40,734 nt of DNA from a virus. The DNA lies in IMG/VR virus record IMGVR_UViG_3300049203_000077, positions 64,001 through 104,734 of that record. One strand, 5' to 3'. Under the pieces are notes generated by a model. That model was not told where the DNA came from. It was given only the letters and a program-made list of their open reading frames with translations, and made no database searches. Positions 19,601-28,200 of the stretch are shown piece by piece; position 1 is the first letter of the stretch; every line of letters starts with the position of its first letter. Both the position numbers and the translations under genes were made by a program.

Positions 19601-20656
19601 TACGCTAGGGAGCTTCCTTCTCTAGTAGCTGAAACAGTTGGAAAGGGAGATTCTTTTCTAAACAAACTAGCAGATCACTATGATGTTCCTCAAGGTGAAT
19701 TTAAGGATCATTATGGAGAAAATGTTTCTAAGGGAACATTCAATAAATTAATGAAAACCAGCACTTTATTCTTTTTACAGAAAGGGGGTGAACATCAGAT
19801 TCAGGTGACAGGAATGCTTTCTTTAATGCACTCTGTTAAATTAACTGATTCTAAAACAGGAGAGCAAACAAGTCTTTATGCTGCTATGAAAGAGACCAAT
19901 GGAAATCTCGATGAAATGGCGTCAAAATTTGGATGGAGTGTAGAAGACGATAAAGCTTTTAGAAATAGGTTACATGCTGTTGTTAAAAATCTACAAGGTG
20001 TGTATAATAGTTTTGATAAAGCTATGTTATCAAGACGTTGGTATGGTAAACTAGCACTTATGTTTCGTAAATATCTTTTTAAAGCTATGCAGTCAAGATG
20101 GGGTGAGAAGTATGTAGATTATGAGCTTGGAACAGATGATGGTGGATATTGGAGAGAATTTATGAGTAAGTTTTATAAAGATGTTAAAGAGTATAAATGG
20201 GGAGCTATTCAAAGAATGTGGACTAAAGATGGATATGATGAGTTTCAGAAATCAGCTATTAATAAATCTTTATATGAATTTAGTGTTATCTTAGCTACAT
20301 TTGTTCTTATAGGACTTATTGGAAGTGGAGATGAGGATGACAAGTGGTTAGATAATGAAATGCAACTTCAACTTACACGGTTTAGTGCAGATATTACTCA
20401 GTATATCAATCCATCAGACTTTATTCGTGTGATTCGTAATCCTGCAGCTTCTATTAACATGATGGAAAAATGGATAAGTTGGTTTACTCAGATATTTAGT
20501 CCATTTGAAGAGTATGAAAGGGCTTCTGGCATAGCTGAAAAAGGAGATAATAAGCTGTATATTAAGACGTTAAAACTAATGCCTGTTGTTAGGCAACTCA
20601 TTAATTTTCTAACCCCGGAAGAGCAAATTAAATTCTATAAACTTACTGGTAGATAA
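16700..20656 (+). CDS. Giant virion-type protein with N-terminal zincin metallopeptidase motif
   Basis: This 1318-aa protein starts two bases after the previous stop codon. It carries HEYLH at residues 150-154, the HExxH zinc-binding motif of zincin proteases, with Glu203 or Glu207 (NEALVEYLG) as a candidate third ligand. The residues before the motif (WFGVNGVVINLAHAKKD) parallel those before the HEAFH motif of the 3782-aa protein, so the two domains look related. Residues about 280-420 are helical and Lys/Glu-rich. A hydrophobic helix at about 1194-1210 (VILATFVLIGLIG) lies near the C-terminus. In crAss-like phages large proteins beside the polymerase are packaged or ejected, so an ejection or envelope-crossing role is plausible. 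The domain could cleave virion precursors or host proteins; nothing in the sequence decides between these. Confidence 0.75.
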   Translation: MKCSVIRNSNNEIQQVLASNGEESILFNILDRVLNDKEKALRLWATTYTPDFKKKFKGERDENGEPLLREISSMVEMDNPNASDSIYFQKGDNSSFELFGKIQTIAQKLNNRFNIPYSIINDPSNPNRGWFGVNGVVINLAHAKKDTVFHEYLHPFILAVQQQNPFLYKDLLVQLSSDLEGIKVIGEVTRKYPELTKEQQMNEALVEYLGKLSAQKYNTPKSPFNRFINWLKSLFKKIQIDPKNFRIDMTLDEVADLIVDDIYVADLRAILQDAKIQTVYQKPDTDLTYESVYQRIKDKVSILNRTIKNRKKGDQFKEDISVLNEIIQNQDEITSINNFISNSIYYIDAAKKRFETLRDSVRKADQLTKDQLSYNLNILGEIQQLLNVYNSLDSVKSLLFREGIGYDNPRFQELATAIDQKNQIIEDFKSFSLTYLTEWLFPYLEPTNRNLEAQGKQNMMITKDQFREQLVMALRDISAAGYWLGTTINSRDPVSAAVGLALKDVVYDNHLKDLDTKKELTNEYERARGSALYKSSKDEETFNKEFLREVEVWEKVGVDPETGEDKYDYRRRLAFYQEYQLDQFDKAKKEFYRQLGPKPTNDAKALRAWNKAQSEWYAQNTQIHPDYQRIISEKRRTLTKRQFEEWWLTNTKEIDELDYGYGRKLSHYYGRRVLQNSFNPTKGTFRALSGELIRPAEKYKDRKFSTLMNNAYYRKLYNSYKEANDKLGSFGLKYGIIPQLSKGQNAFSDLEWKDGVKKNLGKAWKGVKDSITANFDEEKTVQRQDGAEVKKVPVYYTTMLNPSDLKLDLLEGVLKYSQMANNYSTMTEIEPNIIVLKTVLNGDFNLGIKGRDVAKTNSKGIQVFNAITKKVVPKMAREDMLNNRLNEFINDIVYGDAEFEQAINMGGREVSLNKLSNKVALLTALQNMAVNVNGGISNVIVGNFNNTIEAMGRRFYSAKDYAWAQGVYARELPSLVAETVGKGDSFLNKLADHYDVPQGEFKDHYGENVSKGTFNKLMKTSTLFFLQKGGEHQIQVTGMLSLMHSVKLTDSKTGEQTSLYAAMKETNGNLDEMASKFGWSVEDDKAFRNRLHAVVKNLQGVYNSFDKAMLSRRWYGKLALMFRKYLFKAMQSRWGEKYVDYELGTDDGGYWREFMSKFYKDVKEYKWGAIQRMWTKDGYDEFQKSAINKSLYEFSVILATFVLIGLIGSGDEDDKWLDNEMQLQLTRFSADITQYINPSDFIRVIRNPAASINMMEKWISWFTQIFSPFEEYERASGIAEKGDNKLYIKTLKLMPVVRQLINFLTPEEQIKFYKLTGR

Positions 20657-20661
20657 TGCTA

Positions 20662-20685
20662 TTAGAGTTCTTAAATGAACTCTAA
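20662..20685 (+). terminator. Perfect hairpin after the 1318-aa gene
   Basis: TTAGAGTTC (20662-20670) pairs perfectly with GAACTCTAA (20677-20685) around the loop TTAAAT, five bases after the stop codon. No run of T follows at once, so it may be an mRNA 3'-end stabilising or processing hairpin and not a terminator by itself. Confidence 0.55.
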
Positions 20686-20720
20686 CTACTTCATTTCTAA
20701 TAAAAAAAGCATATATTTGT

Positions 20721-20760
20721 GCCTAGCGAGCAATTGCTGGGCTCTTTTATTTCTTTTATT
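20721..20760 (+). terminator. Probable intrinsic terminator ending the giant-protein block
   Basis: GCCTAGC (20721-20727) pairs with GCTGGGC (20736-20742), giving seven base pairs with one G-T wobble and an eight-base loop. A T-rich tail (TCTTTTATTTCTTTTATT) follows directly. It lies in the 142-base gap between the 1318-aa gene and the small-protein block, where a stop in transcription makes sense. Confidence 0.65.
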
Positions 20761-20798
20761 TAGAGCTGGATTTTTTAATAATAAAAAATTGATAATAT

Positions 20799-21104
20799 AT
20801 GGCTCAAGGAGATTTTCTACTTGTCTTGGATCAAATTGCGCGTAATACGCGTATTACTGCAAATACCCTCTGTGGCACTCCCTCTCTAGCTTCCATTACT
20901 GGCGGAACGGGAAATATTCCCTATGGATTTAACTCTGTTAGTATTACAGCTACAACAGTTCCTGCAACAATTACTTTCGCTGATGCAACAACTTACACTC
21001 TTAGTACAGTAGGGGAAACTCTTCCTATTTCTGCTGCTGAAGGTGGGAGGTTACCTGCATTTACTATTTCTGCTGGAGCAGTTAAGTGGATAGGTATAAA
21101 ATAA
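20799..21104 (+). CDS. Small beta-rich unknown protein
   Basis: This is a 101-aa protein. The first 20 residues form an amphipathic helix (FLLVLDQIARNTRITANTL). The rest is Thr/Ala/Gly-rich with alternating hydrophobic residues that suggest a small beta-sandwich. There is no signal peptide or membrane helix. It follows a terminator and stands at the start of the lysis-type membrane gene block. A head-fibre, decoration or tail accessory protein would fit its composition, but I recognise no family. The start codon is the only ATG in a sensible position. Confidence 0.6.
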   Translation: MAQGDFLLVLDQIARNTRITANTLCGTPSLASITGGTGNIPYGFNSVSITATTVPATITFADATTYTLSTVGETLPISAAEGGRLPAFTISAGAVKWIGIK

Positions 21105-21120
21105 TCTATCATATGTATGT

Positions 21121-21483
21121 ATGAGAAAAGGAGAGTACATTGATATGAATTTATTAGAATTTCTTAATGATCTCGGGATTGGATGGCGCTATTTACTTAA
21201 TGGGCTTATTGGGGCTATTGTTTGGTCAATCTATAAGAAACTACGATTAATAGAAGCACTTAGACAGATATTAATAGGCTCTATTGTAGCAGGATATATT
21301 ACTCCGTTAATTGCGTATAAAGAAGCAATCCCTATTGAATATATGGCAGCATTATCCTTTATCATAGGAATGATGGGAATGATTATAATTGATGGAATTT
21401 ATAAATATATAGTAGGTAAAGTTCGTGCATTTAGAAAGGGGAAAGAAATTCTAAATGAAGAATTGGAGAATTCGAAAAATTAG
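21121..21483 (+). CDS. Holin-like membrane protein with three predicted helices
   Basis: This 120-aa protein has hydrophobic segments at about residues 24-37, 46-65 and 72-98 and a basic, charged C-terminal tail. That is the layout of three-helix phage holins such as the LydA-type family. It sits in a row of small membrane genes upstream of the lysozyme, which fits a role in making holes in the inner membrane for endolysin release. A second ATG at 21145 (residue 9) is preceded by AAGGAGAG and could be the true start; two starts are also a known holin device. The family assignment is by topology and context only. Confidence 0.6.
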   Translation: MRKGEYIDMNLLEFLNDLGIGWRYLLNGLIGAIVWSIYKKLRLIEALRQILIGSIVAGYITPLIAYKEAIPIEYMAALSFIIGMMGMIIIDGIYKYIVGKVRAFRKGKEILNEELENSKN

Positions 21484-21493
21484 TGTATCTTTG
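21475..21493 (+). promoter_or_regulatory. Promoter before the 73-aa gene (TATCTTTG)
   Basis: TATCTTTG at 21486-21493 fits TAnnTTTG. TTGG lies 19 bases upstream, close to the expected TTTG. The ATG follows 17 bases downstream. The context AAATTAGTGTATCTTTG resembles the boxes before the genes at 209 and 14118. Confidence 0.6.
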
Positions 21494-21510
21494 TCACTAA
21501 AATCAAAAAT

Positions 21511-21732
21511 ATGAGTATTAAATTAAGTAGAAAAGCAAAAGACATTCTGTTTGTATCTGGTCTTTTAAGCTGCCTAGTTTTAGCTGTTGGTGGATTTGGT
21601 TGGTCAGATTATGCAGATTCTAAGTTCTGGCAAGTAGCATGGAATGTACTCGGTGGTCTTGGTATCATTGGTTTCTTAGGTGGAATCAAGTGGAAATCAG
21701 ATCAGAGAGAACCTATTAAACCTGATCAATAA
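21511..21732 (+). CDS. Small membrane protein with two predicted helices
   Basis: This 73-aa protein has hydrophobic segments at about residues 12-28 and 43-60, separated by a short polar turn (GWSDYADSKFWQ), and a charged hydrophilic C-terminus. It has its own promoter and its stop codon overlaps the next start by one base (TAATG), suggesting translational coupling. Size, topology and the nearby lysozyme suggest a holin, antiholin or pinholin role, but no family is recognised. Confidence 0.6.
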   Translation: MSIKLSRKAKDILFVSGLLSCLVLAVGGFGWSDYADSKFWQVAWNVLGGLGIIGFLGGIKWKSDQREPIKPDQ

Positions 21733-22142
21733 TGTATTGGCTGGCATTCATAATATCTCTTGCATTTACACTTCTTCTGTCTGGAAAGGACGCAAGTTCT
21801 TTCCTTCTCAGAGGAGTACTGGATTCATATCAAGGAGTGACAAAATCACGTCTTGATAGGTGGCACAGAGATGGTGTTATAATGCACAGCTTATTTACAC
21901 TAGTTCTAGCCTGGGCTACAGGACTATGGGTAAGTGCTCCTATCCAAGCACTTCTAATAAGACTGGGTTTTTACGACCTATCTTTTAACAAGTGGACTTC
22001 CTTACCAACAACCTATATTGGAAACACTTCTGGTGTAGATAGAATATTTTTAAAAATATTTGGACATAATGGTGCTGTAAAGAAAAGTGCAGCATTTTTA
22101 ATAATACTATTGTTATGGGGAGTGTTAAGGATATTTTTGTAA
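21732..22142 (+). CDS. Integral membrane protein of unknown function
   Basis: This 136-aa protein has hydrophobic segments at the N-terminus (about 1-17), middle (about 50-80) and C-terminus (about 118-136). The stretch RWHRDGVIMHS between the first two holds paired His and Arg residues. It is coupled to the preceding gene by a one-base overlap, and its end overlaps the next gene by 28 bases. The tight packing places it in the lysis-type cluster. I recognise no family and cannot tell a holin accessory from a superinfection-related membrane protein. Confidence 0.55.
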   Translation: MYWLAFIISLAFTLLLSGKDASSFLLRGVLDSYQGVTKSRLDRWHRDGVIMHSLFTLVLAWATGLWVSAPIQALLIRLGFYDLSFNKWTSLPTTYIGNTSGVDRIFLKIFGHNGAVKKSAAFLIILLLWGVLRIFL

Positions 22143-22924
22143 AGGTAATTTCAGATAGTAAGTCAAAATTGTTACTTGCGGGAGCAAGTATTATTCTGCT
22201 TTTAGTGCTTCTTAATCATTGGAATTACAAGAGATATAAAGAAGCAAAGCAAAGGATAGAGAGAGCAGAAAATAACTTAGCTGCTGCTCAAGATACCATA
22301 AGAGTAGCAAAAGCTAAGAATGGCGAACTTGAGTATAGTAAGCGTATTTATGTTGTTTCTACTAAGAGAAAACTCAAGGAATTAAGTGATTCTCTTGCTA
22401 AACAATTAGATCTCTCAAAAGGTAATGTTATAGCTATAGAGAATATAGGGTTTAAAATAAAACATGACACTGTCTCAGTACCTACTACAGTATATGTGAA
22501 TAAAGAGGATAGTATTATAAAGATAAGATCTCGGATAGATACTACTTATTCTAAGGGTAACTTTAGAACAATATCTTTTGAAAGTGAATATAAGGCTAAA
22601 GAAGGAAAAGCTTTTAGTCTTCTCACTGAAGATAAAATAGGCTTCACTGCTACTGTAGGGCTCAAAATAAATGAAAAGAAACAATACGAAATATTCGTTC
22701 GTCCTCACTACCCTAATATGACAGTGGGACTCCTAGAAGGAGCGATAATTGAGGATAATTTAATTAAAAAAGAGACTAAGATTCCTCTTGTTACGATAGG
22801 AGGACATTTAGGCTGGACACCGTTCACCTATGATATTAAGACACAGAAGGCTGATGTTAACTTTAATAGAATAGGAGTAAGTGTAGGGCTTAACTTCAAC
22901 TTAGCTGCAATGCTGAAGAAATGA
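22115..22924 (+). CDS. Spanin-like membrane-anchored protein
   Basis: This 269-aa protein has a short N-terminus, one transmembrane helix at about residues 19-35 (LLLAGASIILLLVLL) and then a long Lys/Glu-rich predicted coiled coil to about residue 95. That is the plan of inner-membrane spanins that bridge the periplasm at lysis. The remaining part is beta-rich and ends with alternating hydrophobic residues (RIGVSVGLNFNL), which resembles the closing strand of an outer-membrane barrel. It overlaps the preceding gene by 28 bases and the next by four (ATGA), two genes upstream of the lysozyme region. A spanin or unimolecular spanin is inferred from architecture and place, not from sequence homology. 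Confidence 0.55.
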   Translation: MGSVKDIFVKVISDSKSKLLLAGASIILLLVLLNHWNYKRYKEAKQRIERAENNLAAAQDTIRVAKAKNGELEYSKRIYVVSTKRKLKELSDSLAKQLDLSKGNVIAIENIGFKIKHDTVSVPTTVYVNKEDSIIKIRSRIDTTYSKGNFRTISFESEYKAKEGKAFSLLTEDKIGFTATVGLKINEKKQYEIFVRPHYPNMTVGLLEGAIIEDNLIKKETKIPLVTIGGHLGWTPFTYDIKTQKADVNFNRIGVSVGLNFNLAAMLKK

Positions 22925-23214
22925 GGCAAATTAATAAATCACGACTAGAACTTTATGTAGAAAATTATCTGAAGACTAAGCCTCCTAGAACACTGCAAGG
23001 TCTCAATTACCTACGTAAATCTAGGGCATATATTGATTATGCTCTTTTCTATAACGAGTGTGATTACTCCGAACCTTTTCTGAATCTATACACTATTCAA
23101 GATAATCAGTTTACAAAAACTGTTTATCATATGATAAGAAATATAGGACTTAATTACTACAAAAAAAGTTTAGAAAGAACGTCGGAGTTATTAAATAAAT
23201 ACATAAACCAATGA
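22921..23214 (+). CDS. Small unknown protein in the lysis cluster
   Basis: This 97-aa protein is basic, rich in Tyr and Asn, and predicted to be mostly helical, with no membrane helix or signal peptide. It overlaps its neighbours by four bases at both ends (ATGA on each side), so it is translated together with the spanin-like gene and the 59-aa gene. I recognise no family. Confidence 0.6.
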   Translation: MRQINKSRLELYVENYLKTKPPRTLQGLNYLRKSRAYIDYALFYNECDYSEPFLNLYTIQDNQFTKTVYHMIRNIGLNYYKKSLERTSELLNKYINQ

Positions 23215-23390
23215 ATATAGAGTTTACACAACAAGATTTACAAAAATTAGACGAATTAATTCAACAAACACCTTTCAAATATGCTCTTCCTTTCTTCCAA
23301 TTTTTTCAGGTGAAGGTAAAGGAGACACAAGATAGGCAGCTTATTTTGGAAGGAAAAGCTCGAACAGATGGAAATCAAACAGATGGATAA
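23211..23390 (+). CDS. Small unknown protein (59 aa) just before the lysozyme
   Basis: An ATG at 23211, overlapping the preceding stop by four bases, opens a frame of 59 codons to TAA at 23388-23390. The product starts MNIEFTQQDLQKLDELIQQ, has an aromatic stretch (FKYALPFFQFFQVKV) and a polar tail. It fills what would otherwise be a 150-base gap in a tightly packed operon and overlaps the lysozyme start, which supports it being real. No family is recognised. Confidence 0.65.
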   Translation: MNIEFTQQDLQKLDELIQQTPFKYALPFFQFFQVKVKETQDRQLILEGKARTDGNQTDG

Positions 23391-23817
23391 TAAAGGAATT
23401 GAATTCTTAGTTAATGAGGAAGGACTAGTTCTTCATCCATACTTAGATGATGGAGGAGTTCCTACAATTGGTGTAGGTTGTACTTACTACGAGAATGGTA
23501 GCCGCGTCAAGATGACTGATCCTGCAATTTCCAGGGAAAGAGCAATAGAATTGTACAGACATATTCTAAAAAACTATGAAACTACTGTTTGGTCTGTTAC
23601 TAGAGATGACATTTCTCAGAATCAATTTAATGCTCTTACATCTATCTGTTTCAATATTGGAGTAGGAGCTTTTAAGAAAAGCACACTTCTTAAGCGTGTA
23701 AATAATAATCCCAACGATCCCTCTATTAAGGAGGCATTTAAAATGTGGAGATTTGACAACGGAAAACCTGTTCTTCTAGGAAGACGCATTAGGGAATCCA
23801 AGCTTTATTTTAGTTAA
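23368..23817 (+). CDS. T4-type lysozyme (GH24 endolysin)
   Basis: This 149-aa muramidase is expected to cleave the MurNAc-GlcNAc bond of peptidoglycan at lysis. The T4 lysozyme triad is kept with the same spacing: Glu18 (in NEEG), Asp27 (in YLDDGG) and Thr33 (in PTIGVGCT), matching Glu11, Asp20 and Thr26 of T4. The later segment NQFNALTSICFNIGVGAF is also typical of the family. No signal peptide is present, so export should rely on the holin-like neighbours. The ATG at 23368 lies inside the 59-aa gene; ATG 23383 (residue 6) is an alternative start. Assignment of family is firm. Confidence 0.93.
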   Translation: MEIKQMDNKGIEFLVNEEGLVLHPYLDDGGVPTIGVGCTYYENGSRVKMTDPAISRERAIELYRHILKNYETTVWSVTRDDISQNQFNALTSICFNIGVGAFKKSTLLKRVNNNPNDPSIKEAFKMWRFDNGKPVLLGRRIRESKLYFS

Positions 23818-23829
23818 ATAATTTGATTA

Positions 23830-25215
23830 ATGCTAGGTGATAGATTTTACGTAGAAAAAGACAAAGGTGGAAAACCTAAGTTATTTTCTCCAGTGTACAC
23901 AGAAAGAGTTAAAGATAATCTTTTAGAGATTACTGATTATCTTGAATCATGTTGTAATACACTTACAAACATATCTAATTATAAGAGATTTTACATAAAA
24001 TTAGATTCTCATAATAAGCCTATACATGGAACCTTAACTAATAGAAGACCTATTACGGGGAATTATGCAGATATAACTTTAGCTTACGTATCCCAATCAT
24101 GTTGTTCAACACATGTTGAAAAACAATTAGTTAATTTTAATTCTGTAAATATTACAGAATACCCTGTTGGAGTATTTAATTATGTGGGAGACTATTTAGG
24201 AGATGCTAATACACAGCAAGAGTACATTAGTATATGGAATGCTGATCCTGTAAATAACGAAAAAGCATTATTATCAATAGGTTCAAATGATTTTTTGTTT
24301 GATGTTTTGTTATTGGATGAGACATTTACAGGAAACTTACTAGGATTGAATTTCTTTTCGACTACATTTGCAAATAACGGAAATGTAACACTGCATCTTG
24401 ATAACGACGCAGTAATTATAAATAAAACTACTGATGCTATTTACTATAGTAATAACTATCCTGTCGTAAATAGTGATACCAATGTATTTTTTAATTTCAT
24501 TGTTCCTTATTTCTGGCATGTGACACCCACTTTTAATATGAGAAATGTTGCATTAACTGGGTACACTGCAGGTGAAAAAATGAATATCTATCATAATAAT
24601 GTAGATATTGTATTTGCACATGTATTTACAAATCAATTAACAACTATCCAGGGTCAACTTCCTACAGGATTACAATATTTCTTTGCAAGAGGTGTTGTCA
24701 CAACAGACTATAATTTAATTACTAATGTTGGAGATTTAGCAAATCTTAAGGTTTGGGCAACTGATCATTTTGGAGGAGCTCCTAATTATATTCTTCCATC
24801 ATTTGTTCCAACAGAATTAAGAGATTTATCCCAGATAGAAATGTTATGGCTTGGTGAAACGAATACTGCAGATGAATTGTATCAATTTGATTGGGTTACA
24901 GCAGCCAATTTTCCTGTATTAACAGATTTAATATTTACAGGTAATCCACTTACACTAACAAGTGTGGACAATGTTTGGGTGTCAGCGCTTCCCAAACCTA
25001 CTAATTTGCTATTGTTTAAATTTAATTTTCTAGTGCCTAGTTCTATAGCAGATGATCTTTGGAATGCAATCGGTAATCATATGACAGGGGTTGTTCCTAC
25101 TGGTGCTCAGAAGAGAATCGTAGTAGCAAACACGGATACAACTGTGACGGCTGCTTCTTTGTCAGCTAGAAATGCTCTTACTGCTGCTGGTTGGACTTTA
25201 AGTTACACTGTATAA
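23830..25215 (+). CDS. Probable tail or receptor-binding protein with LRR-like C-terminal half
   Basis: This 461-aa protein has an N-terminal part with paired cysteines (ESCCNTL, QSCCSTH) and a beta-rich middle. The C-terminal third shows spaced leucine and asparagine patterns like irregular leucine-rich repeats (LRDLSQIEMLWLG, FPVLTDLIFTGNPL, PTNLLLFKFN). It ends AARNAL-type (SARNALTAAGWTLSYTV), which looks like a capping element. It sits between the lysozyme and the large fibre gene, a position used by tail and adsorption proteins. An adsorption role is inferred; it could also be another virion decoration protein. Confidence 0.55.
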   Translation: MLGDRFYVEKDKGGKPKLFSPVYTERVKDNLLEITDYLESCCNTLTNISNYKRFYIKLDSHNKPIHGTLTNRRPITGNYADITLAYVSQSCCSTHVEKQLVNFNSVNITEYPVGVFNYVGDYLGDANTQQEYISIWNADPVNNEKALLSIGSNDFLFDVLLLDETFTGNLLGLNFFSTTFANNGNVTLHLDNDAVIINKTTDAIYYSNNYPVVNSDTNVFFNFIVPYFWHVTPTFNMRNVALTGYTAGEKMNIYHNNVDIVFAHVFTNQLTTIQGQLPTGLQYFFARGVVTTDYNLITNVGDLANLKVWATDHFGGAPNYILPSFVPTELRDLSQIEMLWLGETNTADELYQFDWVTAANFPVLTDLIFTGNPLTLTSVDNVWVSALPKPTNLLLFKFNFLVPSSIADDLWNAIGNHMTGVVPTGAQKRIVVANTDTTVTAASLSARNALTAAGWTLSYTV

Positions 25216-25237
25216 AACATACTGAAAGATATTAATA

Positions 25238-28200
25238 ATGAGTAAATCAAGAGTTTGTAAGAAAAACTGTAGCTGCGATCAAAATATTTGGTACAAACTA
25301 AATTGTAATAATCTTAATTTTACAAGTGAGGATAGTACTGTAACTATTACTAAGGATGGATGTAATTTTGACCTTTCTGTAGATGCTCTTGCAGGATCTG
25401 GAACTGTCACTTCTGTAGGACTTACTGTACCGTCCGGTCTCTCTGTAGCTAATTCTCCTATTACTACAAGTGGTACAATAAATATCACTACTGTTCTAAA
25501 TGGTCCTGTGAGAGGAACAGGAACAGGGTTCACTACAGGACAAATAAATTTAGCTACAGAAGTACTTGGAACTCTTGCTGTTACTAATGGTGGTACAGGT
25601 ATTACTGCTTTAGGAGGGGCGCTGCAGCTACTTAGGGTTAATACTCTAGGAAATTCACTAGAATACTTTACGCCTTCTTATATATCTGGTGTCTCTCTTA
25701 CAGGAGATGTCACTGGGACAGGTACAAGTAGCTTAACTACCACCATCTCTCCACAAGCTGTTACATTCTCTAAGATACAAAATATTAGTACACAAAAACT
25801 TATTGGAAGATATTCTCCTAGTACTGGTTCTGTGGAAGAAATTACACTAGGAACAGGTCTTACTCTTTCTTCCGGAGGCGTTCTTAGTGCTAGTGGTGGA
25901 GTAACTTCAGTTAACTTTACGGATGGAAGTGGATTTGATGGAACAGTATTAAATCCAACCACAGCTCCAGTTATATCTCTCACTACTACACTTTCGTCAG
26001 GAAGCATTCCTTTTATTGGAATAGGAGGTGGACTACTTGAAGATAACTCTATTCTATTTTGGGATAATACAAATAAAAGACTTGGTTTAGGAACTAATAC
26101 TCCTTCTCAAAGACTTCATGTCTCAGGAAGCACCATTATTTCAAATCTAGCTACAGGAGGAACTGCACCTACTACTTCTGGCACTACTAGAATGGTAATA
26201 AGTGACGCTAACGGACTTCTTTCATTTACTGCCATACCAGTAGGTAACACCTACACCTCAGATAATGGAATTACATTAACAGGTAATAATTTCCAGCTTG
26301 GAGGTACTTTACTGCATGATACTGTTATAGACGCTACAACAGATTATAGTTTATCTGTTGTAGGGTCAGGAGCAGGTATTCCATTTAAAGTTACTTCTGA
26401 CAATAATATAGCAACACAAATCATATCTGCTACTAGTATTGCTGTACAAGCAACTGCAGGTGATAGTTTTCCGGCAGGACATTTTACAAACAGTACGCCT
26501 TATACAGATAGTGTGATCGATGCTATACATGCACAACATCAAGCTAATGGCTCTCCTGCTTCATTGGGTATAGGTGTAGGAATATCAATGAATGTTTCAG
26601 ATGATAGTGGTTTATATCAGTCCACAAGGCTTATTTCGAAATGGACAGACTTAACACATGCTACTCGTAGCTCCCAGTTTACTATTACAGGTGTAAATAG
26701 CGGAACTAGCTCTGACATTTTTACTTTAAGTGGAAGTGGAGCTACTAGGCTAAATAAATATGGAACAGGAACATTTACTGGAACTGCTGCTTATACACTT
26801 CAAGTAGACTCTTCTGGAAATATAATAGAAGGAACTGTTTCTGGAGGAAGTAGTACATTTGCAGGATTAACTGATGTAACTCTCACAAGTTTACAAAACG
26901 GACAAATAGCAAGTTATAATAGTGCTACTTCTGAATGGGTGAATAGACAACCTTGTTACTTTAATGTTAAAGATTATGGTGCTTTAGGAGATGGTGTAAC
27001 TGATGATAGAGCTGCTATTATTGCTGCTAGAGATGCTGCATATACATCTGGTGGAGGAGTGCTTTTCTTTCCTGCTGGAGAATACCTACTTTCTGATAGT
27101 ATAACATTTGAGCATTGTATAAGATTTCAAGGGGTTACTAAGTCAGGAGGATTGCATAATAATCAAGCAGGGGGTGTTCTTGAAAAAGACAGACTTGGTC
27201 CTATTGAAATGTCAAGTGTTATTGTCGTAACTGATAATAAAGATGGATTTGTATTTGATAGGCAATCTGATGAAACAAAGGCGGCTTTTTCAGTAGAAAA
27301 TCTTACTTTTAAGTCAACAGTCACTCCTGGATCTAATACTGGAGGTTCCTTTATAGTTATTAAAGGAATGCTACAAGGTACCATAGTTAAGGATACTACA
27401 TTCTATGGAGGGTACATTCAGTTAAACATTGAATCAGGTTATTATCAAATGATAACTGGGTGTCATTTCTCCGCTCCTCTTATAGCTGGTATAAAGACTA
27501 ATAATAATATTCGTACAGATACAGGTGATTTCACTGTGTTAGCATGTACGTTTAATTCTGGTACATTCGCTACAGGAACAGCAGTAACTAAGGCTATTTG
27601 GTGGCAATCAGGTGGAGGTATGCGCGTGGTTGATTGTAAGTTTGACGCATGTGAATTTAATAACGCAAATGGTTATCAGTATCATATATATGTAGAAAAT
27701 GTTCTTGATCCAACAAGTGATATTATACTATCTAATAATAGTTTTGAGAACTGGGTAGTTTCCGCTGTATATATGAGAGGAATTGTCTCTCCCTATGTTC
27801 GAAATATACATATTACTTCTAATCAGTTTGCTCCAGTAGGTTCTACTGGACCCGCAATTGACATTGATCAAATGGAAGTGATTGTTGTAAGTGATTTTGA
27901 AATTAGAGATTGGGGAGGAACTGTTTCTGCTGCTGCAATAAAAATTACAAATTGTACAGGTGTAACAATAGGTAAAGGTCACATAAGAGACTATACCTCT
28001 AATTTTGATTTAACAGGAAGTACAGACACGCATATTGATTATATGTGGGGAGGAGATGTTGCTATTGGAACAAAAAACACTGCTAATATTGCTGGTCTTA
28101 ATAGTACTTTATATACAACAGGGACTATATTAGGTAGAGCTACTACAGGTCAATTTGGTGCTGGTATTGTTGAACTTGCTTCTCAACTTGCGGAGCTACC

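Noticed and set aside
20712-20719. TATATTTG motif that could be a promoter for the small-protein block
   Set aside because: Transcripts from it would run into the hairpin and T-rich tail at 20721-20760 almost at once, and no -33 TTTG is seen.
20721-20798. Possible small RNA or tRNA fragment in the 142-base gap
   Set aside because: The fold is better explained as a terminator; no acceptor stem, anticodon arm or TPsiC sequence can be built.
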